64,000 nt of DNA from Anisus vortex (taxonomy: Eukaryota; Mollusca; Gastropoda; Planorbidae). This document shows positions 44,205-55,760 of this stretch, one piece after another. The stretch is from assembly GCA_949126835.1 (NCBI GenBank), contig OX421503.1:1935501-1999500 (forward strand), in the 5' to 3' direction. The notes under the pieces are model-generated. The model did no database searches, was not told the DNA's origin, and was given only the letters and a program-made list of their open reading frames with translations. Each line of letters starts with the position of its first letter. The first letter of the stretch is position 1. The translations under genes and the position numbers were made by a program.

Positions 44205-44790
44205 AAATATTATCTTACATGTTACAGACATTCCTTCTGTAAAGATGATTATTGCAACCTACGCTCATGCGTGGTCCAAGTTTAGTCTTGCAATTTCATT
44301 AGTGTTTTAAATGATGTTAAGTTACTGGTTTTCCTGGTTTGTTGAGGCAACCCATTCCATACACGAAGGCCACTCTGGAAGAAAGAGTACTTTTATGCAT
44401 TTGTTCTTGCATTAGGGATAAGAAAAGTGTTTTTGTCTTTATGTTTATCTGAGCATTGCAACAGGTTATTATTGGGTTGTATTTCTAAATAAGAGTATAA
44501 TGCCTTTTGTATTATTACTACTTTACTCTTTCCCTTTTATCCACTTGTGTTTCTAGATTTAGTGATTTGAGTAATGGTGTTATTCTTGTCAGTTGTGAAT
44601 ATTCACTAGTTATGAGTCCTGCAGCACTTTTCTGAATGAATTTGTTTTAATTTTAAAAAATGTTTTCTTTAGTTGATGGGTTTTATACTGATGATGTATA
44701 TTCTAGTATACTAATTTTAGTTTTATATTCTTACTGCATCTGTAAAAGTTCCTTTTTACAAAGCTTTATGTTTTGTTATTTATAACATTG
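44205..44790 (+). repeat. Dispersed repeat family E, long copy
   Basis: TTACAGACATTCCTTCTGTA, GTTACTGGTTTTCCTGGTTT, GAAAGAGTACTTTTATGC, TGTTATTCTTGTCAGTTGTG and later blocks. The most extended copy, joining the 5' part seen at 49612 and the 3' part seen at 12410. No protein was recognised. Confidence 0.65.
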
Positions 44791-45601
44791 TATATATATA
44801 TATATATATTATATAGAGACAGCACTGTTATATTGCTTGATAAGTTCTTCTCATGAACTCCATGTAGAGTATTGCCAACTCATTAGATTTCATTTAGATA
44901 TCTAAACACCCGATTGTCTAAAATTAATTGTGAGGTGATTTAGTGTGTTTTGGCTACATGCGTCATTGTTCATCAAGGTATTCATCAAAACAAACTTGAC
45001 TCTTACTTCAATAAGTTTTAAATTTGATATACATAAAAATGAATTAGAGGTGTTCATGAATACTCTGAATATTATTTAAGAAGAAAAAAAGAATGATGCC
45101 AGCTAAATTTGTACTGAGGACTATGTAAACCTACTAACCATGAGTATATACATAGGAGGCAATAATCTTCTTAACAGATGTATTAAGAGTTTACTAATTG
45201 CTTTTATGAAACCAGTTTAATATGTATATAGATAACACTGTTTTAGTGGAAAAAAAATTATATGGAATGTAGTTTTCTCATAAAAGTTACTGCCCTTTAA
45301 CTGGTATGTTTTACATATTTTTACATACCGGTAATTATAAATTTTTTTTTATTTTCACTGTATTTTTAAGCATATATTTTTTATGTATTAAATCTATTTA
45401 CAAAAGAAGTAAAATTGTATTAAGTCTACCCTATGACTATTGTAATTTTGTAGTATCCAATCATAGTTTTTTTTAATAATTAAAATTTATGCCAATGGTT
45501 ATTGGGCAGCATGAAATAGTTGTAAATGAGCAGAAGCCTGGATGAGGAAGGGGGGGGGGAGGTAGTAGCATAAGATAAAATTTAAAGGTCTTATAAACGG
45601 G
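44791..45601 (+). other. Spacer with short (AT)n
   Basis: (TA)n at about 44790-44810, otherwise AT-rich with no gene. Confidence 0.5.
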
Positions 45602-45712
45602 CTTGCAAAGACCATCCTGCAGGGTACCACCAGAGGAGGCAGAAAGAGAGGAAGACAAAAGAAACGTTGGCGCCCCAACGGTCTAACAGACTACGGGATA
45701 TGTAGGATGTAG
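45602..45712 (+). pseudogene. LINE C-terminal fragment
   Basis: Reads LAKTILQGTTRGGRKRGRQK, then KRWRPNGLTDYGICRM and stop. The TxLQGTxxGxRxRGRQKKRW motif is typical for C-termini of several LINE families. Only about 37 codons remain. Confidence 0.65.
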
Positions 45713-46240
45713 GGTAGGGATAAACATTTAACAAATACTTAAGAGATGAAATAAAACAAGTATTTAAAACAGTCATCAAGCTCATTAAGGTAAATTCCCA
45801 GATCAGCTAATCTAATACTGCTACAAAAAACTGACAAAGCTCAGCAAATAGTCCTTCACATATTCAAAGTAAAGGTATATTGAAATGTACCATTTTAAAT
45901 CAAAAATAAAGTGTAACAATTATGATTTCTAGTACTGCCCAAAAGAGAAAAAACTGTAAGTAGCTTTTTTCATCTTTTACTGTTTTTTTTTTTATAAATC
46001 ATCAAATACGAGTTTTGGGTCTTAGACTTAATGATTTTCTATGCTTTAATAGAAAACAGTCAAATTTTAAAAATCTTTAAAAAAAATAAAGACAGTGTAT
46101 TTAGGCAGAGGTCGAGACATGGGCACCTTAATTAATCCCAAAAATATAGCAATTGACTATAAGATTAGTGAATATATGTTGAGAAAAAAAACTGTTAATT
46201 GAAAACAGTAAACAAAGTTTAAAAAAATGGTTTTAAAAAG
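45713..46240 (+). other. Spacer, nothing recognised
   Basis: AT-rich. No exon or element end. Confidence 0.5.
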
Positions 46241-46850
46241 CCTAGTAAAACTGTGAAGTTTGTGTAGTGAAGTAACCCTAGTAAAACTGTGAAGTTTGTG
46301 TAGTGAAGTAACCCAGTAGAACTGTGAAGTTTGTGTAGTGAAGTAACCCTAGTAAAACTGTGAAGTTTGTGTAGTGAAGTAACTCTAGTAAAACTGTGAA
46401 GTTTGTGTAGTGAAGTAACCCTAGTAAAACTGTGAAGTTTGTGTAGTGAAGTAACTCTAGTAAAACTGTGAAGTTTGTGTAGTGAAGTAACCAGAGTAAA
46501 ACTGTGAAGTTTGTGTAGTGAAGTAACTCTAGTAAAACTGTGAAGTTTGTGTAGTGAAGTAACCCTAGTAAAACTGTGAAAATTGTGTAGTGAAGTAACT
46601 CTAGTAAAACTGTGAAGTTTGTGTAGTGAAGTAACCCTAGTAAAACTGTGAAGTTTGTGTAGTGAAGTAACCCTAGTAGAACTGTGAAGTTTGTGTAGTG
46701 AAGTAACTCTAGTAAAACTGTGAAGTTTGTGTAGTGAAGTAACCCTAGTAGAACTGTGAAGTTTGTGTAGTGAAGTAACTCTAGTAAAACTGTGAAGTTT
46801 GTGTAGTGAAGTAACCCTAGTAAAACTGTGAAGTTTGTGTAGTGAAGTCT
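46241..46850 (+). repeat. 36-bp minisatellite, about 17 copies
   Basis: The unit is CCCTAGTAAAACTGTGAAGT followed by TTGTGTAGTGAAGTAA. Variant positions (CCCT/CTCT, AAAA/AGAA) alternate between units. No unique spacers, so not a CRISPR array. Confidence 0.95.
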
Positions 46851-47394
46851 AATATAGCAGCTTTTCTATGCTCTTTAGTGGCTCTGATGGATACAATTTA
46901 TTTTTATTGATGCGATGAGGACTCTTTCAATATATTCAATATTTAGCATTAATAACATATTTAAAAAAAACTTTTACATAGAAAAGATGAGCTTGTAAGT
47001 AGGCCTAATGTACGAAAAAATTAGGTAATGCATAAATATACAGAGAGCATTTTTTGTGATTGAAGTAGTTTTAATTTGGCTTACTGATTTACTGAGTCAA
47101 GAATGTTTTCAAGAAAAAATACAAACTGATTATGAATCAATTGAAGTTACAAAATTTCTCATATTGATTAACTAAGAAAATGGAGCAGTATAGGCCTGCT
47201 TATAATGGTGATGTTAAATATCAATGAACTAAGAAATAAAGAACTCCCTTTGGTATAAAGCCTGAGCTTTACACTCTTGCTATTATAACCAGTTCTAATT
47301 TAATGGTTTTCTGACATTAGAGAAAATAATGATAATAATACAACAATGGAATCATAATTCTAATCTTATATTTTTTAGGTGAGTTTTGATGAGG
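46851..47394 (+). other. Spacer, nothing recognised
   Basis: AT-rich with two TAGGCCTA-like words. No gene. Confidence 0.5.
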
Positions 47395-47510
47395 ATTTGA
47401 AAGGATTTTAGATTGTTGGCTTATTTATGCTTTGTTCAGGCAACCCATTCCATACCAAGATGCCACTGTAGAAGAAAAATAAATATTCATATGCATTCTT
47501 TTTTCTAGCA
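47395..47510 (+). repeat. Dispersed repeat family E, short diverged copy
   Basis: TTGTTCAGGCAACCCATTCC and ATGCCACTGTAGAAG match the middle of family E. Confidence 0.5.
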
Positions 47511-47803
47511 AATAGCAAGCTTGTGGGAAACCCTTGCATCAGTTTCTGGGTGGGTTTGAGCAACCAAGCAAGGAGTTCATATTAAAACTTATTTGTTATA
47601 CAACATTTATCCTTATTTCCTTATATAAAGTAATTAATCAATAAAACAAAAAATGAATATTAGCAAAAATGTGAAATTATACCTAATATATAATTTTTTT
47701 TTATCACAAACATTGAAAACCCCCCACTAAATTTAGCTTTTTTTTTTTTAGCAAATGTATATAAATAACTTACAAATAATGCATTTAATTTGATTGTCTA
47801 TGA

Positions 47804-48010
47804 CAGGGGTTGGCAACATTTTGATAACATTGTGTCAAAGTAGGATTTCTAATTTATTCTGCGTACCAACATCACTAAAAGTAATCCTGCTGTAACACTA
47901 AATTTCTTGTAGAAGAGACTTCCATAGACTTTTAAGGCCTCTTCCATGTGCCATTTAAAATCCCTCAGGGTGCCAAGTCTGGCATGCATGCCGTAGGTTG
48001 ACGACCCCTG
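47804..48010 (+). mobile_element. hAT-type MITE, 207 bp
   Basis: Ends CAGGGGTTGGCAAC and the reverse complement of CAGGGGTCGTCAAC. Flanks GTCTATGA (47796-47803) and GTCTTTGA (48011-48018) form an 8-bp target duplication with one mismatch. Non-coding. A fragment of the same family is at 57152-57300. Confidence 0.8.
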
Positions 48011-48149
48011 GTCTTTGAAATCCTTTTCTTACTTTACACATTTTTAAAGTTGTTTTTTTTAAATGCAAGGAGATAAGCGTTTTGGTTTCAAATGACAACA
48101 TTACTAAAGTAAAAAAATTGAACAGAAGCTATAATTTTTAAAAAGATAT

Positions 48150-48600
48150 TATTATTATTTATTTACTGAAAACATTTAAGAAAGTAATTTAAAATAAATA
48201 TTGTAATCGGGTTAAGAAAAAGCATGTCTTTTTGTTCAACAAAAAGTTAGCACTATCCAAGCATGAGAATCGAACAACCTTCTCCCGCATGCGTCTAAAA
48301 TATAATTATTAGATTTTACTTTCTGAAAACATTTTAGGAAATCCTAAAATTCTTTACAATCTTTAAAAAAAAAATAACGTAATATTAATGGAAATTTGTA
48401 AAAAGTAGAAAAAGAAAAAAATAAGTAATCAGTTGGGAATCAAACTCAGTAGGAAGCCTGCATGGCTAACCAATCAGCTACAGAGGACACAGGCCGAAAG
48501 CGAGGTTGCAAAAGACAATGAGGTCCTGCGTCTTTAAATTAACCAATGGTGAATGGGAATTAGATACCACACACACAGTCTACTTTATATAATATATAGA
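48150..48600 (-). mobile_element. Composite tRNA-like repeat, family C, minus strand, near full length
   Basis: Reverse complement of the order seen at 41900-42400: leader with GACCTCATTGTCTTTTGCAA, tRNA-like head TAGCTGATTGGTTAGCCATG, box GAGTTTGATTCCCAACTGAT, body, a second B box GTTCGATTCTCATGC, and the AATTACTTTCTTAAATG end. The two tRNA-like boxes are both clear here. Confidence 0.65.
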
Positions 48601-49611
48601 TTTATTATTATGTTAGTAGGATTGATATATTCAAATGTGTCATTTAAACACACACAAACACCATAGCACTTATTTCATATATAAGTATCTAGATGCTAAA
48701 TTATTTACTTTATTGTAATTACAAAAAAAAAAAAAGAGGAAAAAAAAAGCAGAAGTTATTGTTACTTAGAGTTTAACACTTTAGTAAATGGTTCTTATCT
48801 AGTCTATTGACTAGAATAGATTAAGTCTATTTTTCAGCTATTAGACTTTAAATCTGATCTAAAGCTCTGTTACAAAAATTGACCTTTGAAATTGAACTTT
48901 AAAAAGAACAAACAAGAAAACAAAACAAAAGTTCTTTACACAATTAATTATTTTTTGTTATAATTAGCTAAAAATATATTTAAACTGTTCTGTCACAGTT
49001 GTTTTAAAAGAAATGGCTAGTGGACAGATCAAGAGATATGTCTTTATTTGATATCACAATATGTTGAGCAGTTCACTTTTATATCAATTTGTGGTAGGCA
49101 CTTAATGGTCATCAGGTAGGATGAAGTCTAAAAAAAAATCAAATTGAAATCATTTTGATAAAGCTTGCAGTAAAATATTATAGTTTGCTATTGAATGAAA
49201 AGAAAAGGGTAAACAAATCTTTTATAGAATAATGAATTAATAGTGAAGTATTAAGGAACAATATAACACTGTTTTTATACTAAATAATTTATTGATAGTT
49301 TTATTTTAAGCAACTGCCTAATACACCTAAAAAAGTTTTCCCAAGAAACTGTTATTAAATATTTTCACCTATTTCAAGGTTAGGCAAATGCGACTCCAAG
49401 AGCTGCATGTGGCTTACAATTGCGTTAAATGTGGCTCCCATTTAAAATGTAAACCTCTATTTATTAAGCCTGCAATTATATATAATTGCATGTTGTTTTT
49501 TTTGCATACTTAACATAATATTTAAAACTTTTGTAGATAATGTTACAATATATAGGGATGCAAATTCTTTATGTAACCATAAAAAACTGCTCATCTTTGA
49601 CCTAATCTTAT
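48601..49611 (+). other. Spacer, no gene
   Basis: A-rich tract at 48720-48750. 49385-49440 has GCGACTCCAAGAGCTGCATG and TGTGGCTCCCAT, a form common in degraded hAT elements, without visible ends. Confidence 0.4.
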
Positions 49612-49800
49612 CTTATACATTACAGACGCTCCTTCTATAAAGAAGATTATTGCGTTCGACGCTCATCCGTGGTACGAGTCTAGTCTTGCATTTTTATTAA
49701 TGTTTTAAATGATGTTAAGTTACTGGTTTTCCTGGTTTGTTCAGGCAACCCATTCCATGCCCGAATGCCACTCGAAAATAAAGAGTTTTTAACAAAACAA
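49612..49800 (+). repeat. Dispersed repeat family E, 5' part
   Basis: TTATACATTACAGACGCTCC, TTCTATAAAGAAGATTATTG, GTCTTGCATTTTTATTAATG, GGCAACCCATTCCATGCCCG. Confidence 0.65.
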
Positions 49801-49861
49801 AATCATGCAAGTGGTCAGTTAGACATAAGGCCTTGACAATGCATATCTACTCCTTCCTATC

Positions 49862-50780
49862 TTGAGTAAGTTTTTTCATCTCTTTCTACTTCATTCCACT
49901 GCTTCTTTCAGTTCTTTGTCCAATTTTCTCTTCCGGGTGGTATTTGGAAAGCCTCTCTTCCTAGTTCCCTGTGGATTCCACTCTAGCATTTGGCAAGTTA
50001 TGGTGCCCGTTCCTATTTTTATAGTGGGACCTACTACATTTTGTTGTTGTTCGTGTAGAATGAGCTTCTGTACAGCTCTTCATTCCACTTCTTCATATGG
50101 AATGAAGTAATTTAATCTTATTCTTAGTTATTAGGATCTGTCGAAGACATTAAACTGTAATGTCAGTGGCACTTTCTGCACGAGTAGACAAGATGATCAG
50201 AATGGTCAGCGGGTCAATAGGTCAGCACAGGGAGCTGCTCAGTGTGTAAGAGACACAGTTGGTACACGGTCAAAGTCAGTACTGGTGTTAGTTAGATGGT
50301 GTTAGACAGTGTTTAAATAGAGGGATAGAAATAGACTTTGGTCACTGTTTGGTCACAGTTTAGAATATATAGAGAACTTGAAGTGAATTTAAAGTATATT
50401 CTTGAATTGTATTGTAAGTACATAATAAATCGCTTGCCAGAAACTTGCCTTGCTCGAATCATTGTCTGTGTGAGAGAGAGAAAGGAAGTCGGCACACACT
50501 CATACTAATATTAGTCTACAAAGATGTCGCTTCTGGCAAGACAATAATACCAGTGACAGGTAAAACAGTTTTATTCTCCGATCTATGCCTTTCATATGCC
50601 TCCATGTTTCTGCCCCATTATGCCAATATTGATTTTACACAGGAGCTGACAATGCATAGTTTGGGGCTGCGGCTGAGTTTATGGTCACTCAGCATGGCAA
50701 AAGCTTGTCATGCTTTCTTGATCCTGGCTGTCATGTCTTCTTCTGTACCTCCATGCATTTCAATTCACTTCTGTTATTTA
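49862..50780 (-). pseudogene. RTE-like LINE C-terminal region, interrupted
   Basis: Read on the minus strand: 50770-50560 gives EEDMTARIKKA, then QAFAMLSDHKLS and CVKSILA, matching the region between RT and the RTE C-terminus. 50100-49870 gives LEWNPQGTRKRGFPNTTRKR, then KLDKELKEAVE, matching the usual WxPxGxRxRGRPxxTWRR end. Stops and frameshifts are frequent. 50139-50558 does not belong to the LINE. Confidence 0.6.
50139..50558 (+). mobile_element. Possible solo LTR inserted in the RTE LINE
   Basis: About 420 bp starting TGTCGAAGAC and ending ACCAGTGACA, so it has TGTC...GACA ends. It contains AATAAATCGCTTGCCAGAAA, typical of a poly(A) signal followed by R-U5 sequence. It splits LINE coding sequence. 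No target duplication could be matched (GGATC against GGTAA), so the call and boundaries are weak. Confidence 0.35.
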
Positions 50781-51734
50781 TAAATTCTTTCACTGACTCT
50801 TACGTCTTCTTTAGACTCAATGTATTATTTTTATCAAAGTTTCTAAACATGAATTAAAATTAAACAAACCTATTAATGTCTTATCTCAATTTTAATGACT
50901 GAATCTGATGCTAAGTCTTGAATGTAGTCAATAGTCTTGTTTTGATCATTCATTATAGTTCTAGAGTTATCACTTTTTATCAAAAACCAATACATAGTCT
51001 TGTATGTTCTCTATGTTAAATTCTGAGAGTAAAAAATACTTGGTCTGGAACAAAAAATAAATAAATTAAAAATGCACTAAAAACTTAATTTTTCATATAG
51101 GTTTGTTTATGCATGAAACAAATATATCTTCCTAAGAGTTTGTCCTTAAATAGTTAAATGTCTGAATTAAACAACATAAAATAATTGGGTTTATAAAAGA
51201 CAATATCACTGAAAATCTTTATGGCGTATTGATATTAAGTTATTATGTTGTTCAAATGCATTTGTTGCAATTAAAAAGGATGTATCATAAAATGTAATAA
51301 AGACTGCCTTATTCATAATATCATTTAAAGCAGCCAACAAAAAAAATTACATTAATGATTCAGGAAAATAAAATTGATTTTCCATTTACAAATGTATAAA
51401 AAATATTTGAGTGAACTAACAAAAAGATATAATAAGTGTAATAAAGGAAGAAAGTAAAAGGTTTTAGTAAAAGGAAGAAAGTTTTTTCAAAAGAGGAATA
51501 AAAGACATGTCTGAATAATATGTTAAACACAAGAACTTTTAAAGAAATACAGTTGTACCAAATGAAAACTGAGACCTTTACAGGAGGTCTGCAGACCTAT
51601 ATGACTTCACAGTAAAGTATCAGGACTCAAACAGAGGTTAATGGATTGCTATTCCAAAGGAATCAGGTTTGAGTCCAAGACTTGTCCGATATGAGCACCT
51701 GAAGTTAGTTTGGGACCGTTAAAGCAGTTGGACA
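50781..51734 (+). other. Spacer, nothing recognised
   Basis: AT-rich without exon, transposon end or tandem repeat. Confidence 0.5.
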
Positions 51735-51955
51735 TTGTTGTAAAAGTATCCTGTCTGACCTAATAGATCCATAGGGTTGATGAAGCATTGTTTACCAGTT
51801 TCTGTGGGTATGGCATACTAGTTGATTGTGTGGCCAGCACTATGCATAGCCACCTTAACTTTACCTCATCAGAGCTAGGTAGACTCAGGGACACCCACTA
51901 GAACTGGGAAGAAATCCTTGCCGTCATACTGCCGCTCGACCACCATGCCCCATTG
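51735..51955 (-). mobile_element. SINE family A copy, minus strand
   Basis: On the + strand, CCAGTTTCTGTGGG, GTATGGCATACTAGTTGATT, ACTCAGGGACACCC and TGCCGCTCGACCACCATGCC are the reverse complement of the family A body and head. Confidence 0.75.
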
Positions 51956-52950
51956 GACATTAGGGCATTGTGCTGGCCACAATCTCTTATATGTATGTCC
52001 ATGGAAACTGCTCTCCAGTCCAGTGAGTCCAGCCTGATCTAAACATGTTCCTACTTGTTACTTACAAATATATTATTTATATACCTGCTGTACAGAGAAA
52101 TCTGTGCCATGTAAATCAGTTGTATGAATTTTCTTCAATTTCACATCACTGCTGCTTGGTGAAACAATATTCACATCTTGAGAATATGCAAGTCCAGCTT
52201 CTTTGTAAATCAAACAAAAAAAAACAACAACAATGGTACATTTTTATACATAATTTATTTAATATTGCAAAATAGCAGCTTTCAAGAACATCATTTCAAA
52301 ACAGAAAGTAAAAAATGTAATGATAATGAATTATTTGCTATGAAACAATAGTTAACCTAAATACATAATGCGGTATTATGTATATTATTTGATACAATAA
52401 GTTACAAGCCCCAAAACCGTCAAGGATTAAAATGAAGTTTTAGTAAACTTAGGTTTCTACTTTTTTTTGGGTTATTAATGAGAGGAAATCGTTTTAATAT
52501 TAAAATTGGCTAAGTTATTTTTCTGAAAAAAAACAAACAAATTAACAAAGAAGAATGCATAAAGATTTAAGAAAAAACTGAACTGTAATGTAATAACAAA
52601 AGATCTTTAAAATAAAAAAAAGTACACTTACCAAACTCTACAGGGGCGGCCATTGATCAATAAGATTTGCAGATATGTATTGTGACTGAAAAGGAGTAGA
52701 AATGAAATAGGCTTATAGTTAGAAAATGCCTGTATAGTAATACAAATTTGAATAGGCAAAGTTGTAGTATAAAGAACTTATAACAAGCAGCATAACATCA
52801 TATATAAAGTATAAAGCCCTTATTATCAACATCTAAGGCTATAATATAGTTTACATTTCATGGAAACAAAGGCTGCAAAATCTTCTGTGAAGAAAGAGCA
52901 TGTGTAAAATATATTATCACCAGGGGTGGGGGGGGGGGTGGGGGTGAGGG
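51956..52950 (+). other. Spacer, nothing recognised
   Basis: AT-rich. A G-run (GGGGTGGGGG) at about 52923-52947 leads into the minisatellite. Confidence 0.5.
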
Positions 52951-53325
52951 AACAACAATGTTTATGACAACAATGTTTGTGACGACAATGTTTGTGACAA
53001 CAATGTTTATGACAACAATGTTTATGACAACAATGTGTGTGACAACAATGTTTATGACAACAATGTTTGTGACAACAATGTTTGTGACAACAATGTTTAT
53101 GACAACAATGTGTGTGACAACAATGTTTGTGACAACAATGTTTATGACAACAATGTGTGTGACAACACTGTTTGTGACAACACTGTTTGTGACAACAATG
53201 TTTATGACAACAATGTGTGTGACAACAATGTTTGTGACAACAATGTTTATGACAACAATGTTTGTGACAACAATGTTTATGACAACAATGTGTGTGACAA
53301 CAATGTTTGTGACAATGTCTGACAA
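52951..53325 (+). repeat. 15-bp minisatellite, about 25 copies
   Basis: Units GACAACAATGTTTAT, GACAACAATGTTTGT and GACAACAATGTGTGT alternate in a partly regular higher-order pattern. Open frames on both strands are due to the period being a multiple of three. Confidence 0.95.
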
Positions 53326-53569
53326 GGGAAAAGATGGAGAGTGGTGCTGTTGGGATTTCAATTAAAAATAAGCAAAATTTACAAAAATGTAAGCAATGGG
53401 TTTTTATGAAGTCAATGGAACTATTACAATAAATGTAGATTACACTAAATGTAGCCTACAAGTTTACAATTCTATGCCATTAAATATTTCATAAAAATAT
53501 GATACATAAGCTTTACATTTCCACATTCTTTTTTTTCTACTGTTCTTTATTTGTAGTTGAAGGGTGAGA

Positions 53570-53775
53570 TGTCTGACTATGGAAGTCAGTTTCTGTGGCC
53601 ACAACATAATAGAGGATTGTGTGGCCAGCAAAGCTGGGTAGACTCGGGGGCACCCTCCAGACGCAAGATCAATACACATACATCACCAGGATTCTAACCC
53701 AGTGGCCTTCGGTATGCCAGACAAACGCCACTGCCACTCGGCCACCTTGCATCCACATCCAACGGGATACTTTCA
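53570..53775 (-). mobile_element. SINE family A copy, minus strand
   Basis: On the + strand, GTCAGTTTCTGTGGCCACAA, GTAGACTCGGGGGCACCCTC, CACCAGGATTCTAACCCAGT and CACTCGGCCACCTTGCATCC match the reverse complement of family A. Confidence 0.75.
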
Positions 53776-54034
53776 TACTTTTTTTTATGTCTGACTGAAA
53801 TCATATTTGAGTAGAGGTTTTTTGAGAAGCAGCATATTATGATGATGGCCGGGCAGAGGCGGATTTTGTGGGGGTGGAGTCTAGACTAGGGCAAATACTT
53901 AAGCCAAAGAGGTGGGAGACCTAGGCTGTGATATGAGATTCTTGATTCACCTTCAGCTTCATACAAATATGCGAGGCTTATCCTTATACTTATAGGCTAT
54001 ACTTAATGAGTAGGCCTACTAATTATTATCTTAT
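53776..54034 (+). other. Spacer
   Basis: No gene or element end recognised. Confidence 0.4.
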
Positions 54035-54460
54035 AATATATGTTACCGATGTTCCTTCTATACAGAAGATTATTGCGTCCTAGGCTAAACTGGAGTCTGA
54101 GTCTAGTCTTATGTAGGCTACTTTGATTAGTGTTTTAAATGATGTAATTGTATTTTAAAAAAACTATTATAGAATTGAATGCCGCACCTTATTCTTATAG
54201 CCGCTTATGTATTAGCCTATTTCTACCTTAGGCCTACTATTTACGACCCTACCATCCTGTAGGCCTATAAGCCTATAAGTATAAGTATAATTAGTGTAGA
54301 TTCTAGTTTCGAAGTTAAGTGATTTAACTGTTCTATTGATGCTACTCTTGTTAATAACTAATTTGAGATATATGTATATATTTATGTTCTTATTATATTT
54401 GTACAAGTTTCTTTTTATGAAGCCTATATTCCTTATTACTATTATTAGGCCTAATAGGCT
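54035..54460 (+). repeat. Dispersed repeat family E, rearranged copy
   Basis: TGTTACCGATGTTCCTTCTA, GAAGATTATTGCGTCCTAGG and AGTGTTTTAAATGATGTAAT, then a gap with several TAGGCCTA octamers and GATGCTACTCTTGTTAATAA at the far end. Confidence 0.5.
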
Positions 54461-54854
54461 AATGGCCTGCTAGGCTAGACTAGAGTTTTAGAGTCCTAGA
54501 CTAGACTTTACTTTAAAAATCTAAAAATAAAAACAAATAAAAACGCAAGGCCGCAAGGCGCCGTAAATATGAAAACTGCGGGGTTATACCTTCTTAGCTC
54601 CTATATACCTTACTATGCTCACATAATAGGCCCATACCTGTTATAATTTACTTTGCGGTCTAGAGAAAACAAAACAAAAATCGCTTGTTGCTTTATTCAA
54701 ATTAGCAATAATATTGGAATTTACTATTAGCCTATTCGGGAACTTCCAAATAATGACCTGGACTCACTGAGCTAAATAATATCAACATATAGGCCTGTGT
54801 ATATATATCAGTGCTCAGTATTACCTATGCGCTGCACGCCATGACAACTATTCG
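54461..54854 (+). other. Spacer
   Basis: Rich in GGCCTA-type words. No gene. Confidence 0.4.
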
Positions 54855-54950
54855 CAATATATCTTATACATTACAGACGCTCCTTCTATAAAGAAGATTA
54901 TTGCGTCCTACGCTCATCCGTGGTCCGAGTCTAGTCTTGCATTTTCAATT
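54855..54950 (+). repeat. Dispersed repeat family E, 5' fragment
   Basis: ATCTTATACATTACAGACGC, TCCTTCTATAAAGAAGATTA and CATCCGTGGTCCGAGTCTAG. Confidence 0.6.
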
Positions 54951-55212
54951 ATTACATTTGCTTGTTTCCACTTTTCGAAACACCACTATGATTTAAAAAA
55001 AAAAAAACAGACTAATGCTGGAAAAAGCGAGCTTTCTAAGCTCTGCACTACAACAATTTATTATATTTGTAATTATAATACTCAGAAAAGACAACAAGTT
55101 CTTAAGTTAAATTCCATATATTATGCTAACAGCCAATAGCTATTTATAGCATCAGAACATTCAGGCATGGGATGACTTGTTTACAAACCAGGAAAACTAA
55201 CACATGATTATT

Positions 55213-55475
55213 AAGGGCACAGCTGATTGGCAGCGCGTTCTGCTGGTGAACCGAAGGTCCTGGTTCAAATCCTGGTGCAGGCTACGATTTTTTTTCCCGG
55301 GATTGGAGGGTGTCCCAGCTCTGATGGGTACTTTACCATAGTTGGGTAAAGTAAAGGCAGCTGTGGTATAGTAAAGTGGTAGCCATACAATCACCTAGTA
55401 TGCCTTGGCCACAGAAACTGGTGAACGCTGCTTCTCCGGCCCTATGGATCAATTTGGTCCAACGGAATACTTTAC
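55213..55475 (+). mobile_element. SINE family A copy
   Basis: GGCAGCGCGTTCTGCTGGTG, GGTTCAAATCCTGGTGCAGG, GGATTGGAGGGTGTCC, CACCTAGTATGCCTTGGCCA, GGTCCAACGGAATAC. The B box has a GTTCAAATC form. Confidence 0.85.
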
Positions 55476-55544
55476 TTTTTTATAATGCACATAACTAGAT
55501 TCAGAACACGGATTATCATAGAACACAATAATGTTAAAATTATT

Positions 55545-55760
55545 ATCTTTTCTTATCTTATACATTACAGACGCTTCTTTATAAAGAAGATTATTGCGTC
55601 CTACGCCCATCCGTGGTCCGAGTACAGTCTTGCATCTTTATTAATGTTTTAAATGATGTTAAATTTCTGGTTTTCCTGGTTTGTTCCGATAACCCATTCC
55701 ATGCCAGAATGCCACTCGGGAAGAAAGAGTACTTATATGCATTTGCATCGGTAACAATTA
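55545..55760 (+). repeat. Dispersed repeat family E copy
   Basis: CTTATCTTATACATTACAGA, CGCCCATCCGTGGTCCGAGT, CTGGTTTTCCTGGTTTGTTC and GGGAAGAAAGAGTACTTATA. Confidence 0.65.

Noticed and set aside
46241..46850. CRISPR-like array of 36-bp repeats
   Set aside because: Units are directly adjacent with no unique spacers, and the context is a eukaryotic genome.
52858..53365. Frames of 95-167 codons on both strands
   Set aside because: They are products of a 15-bp minisatellite.
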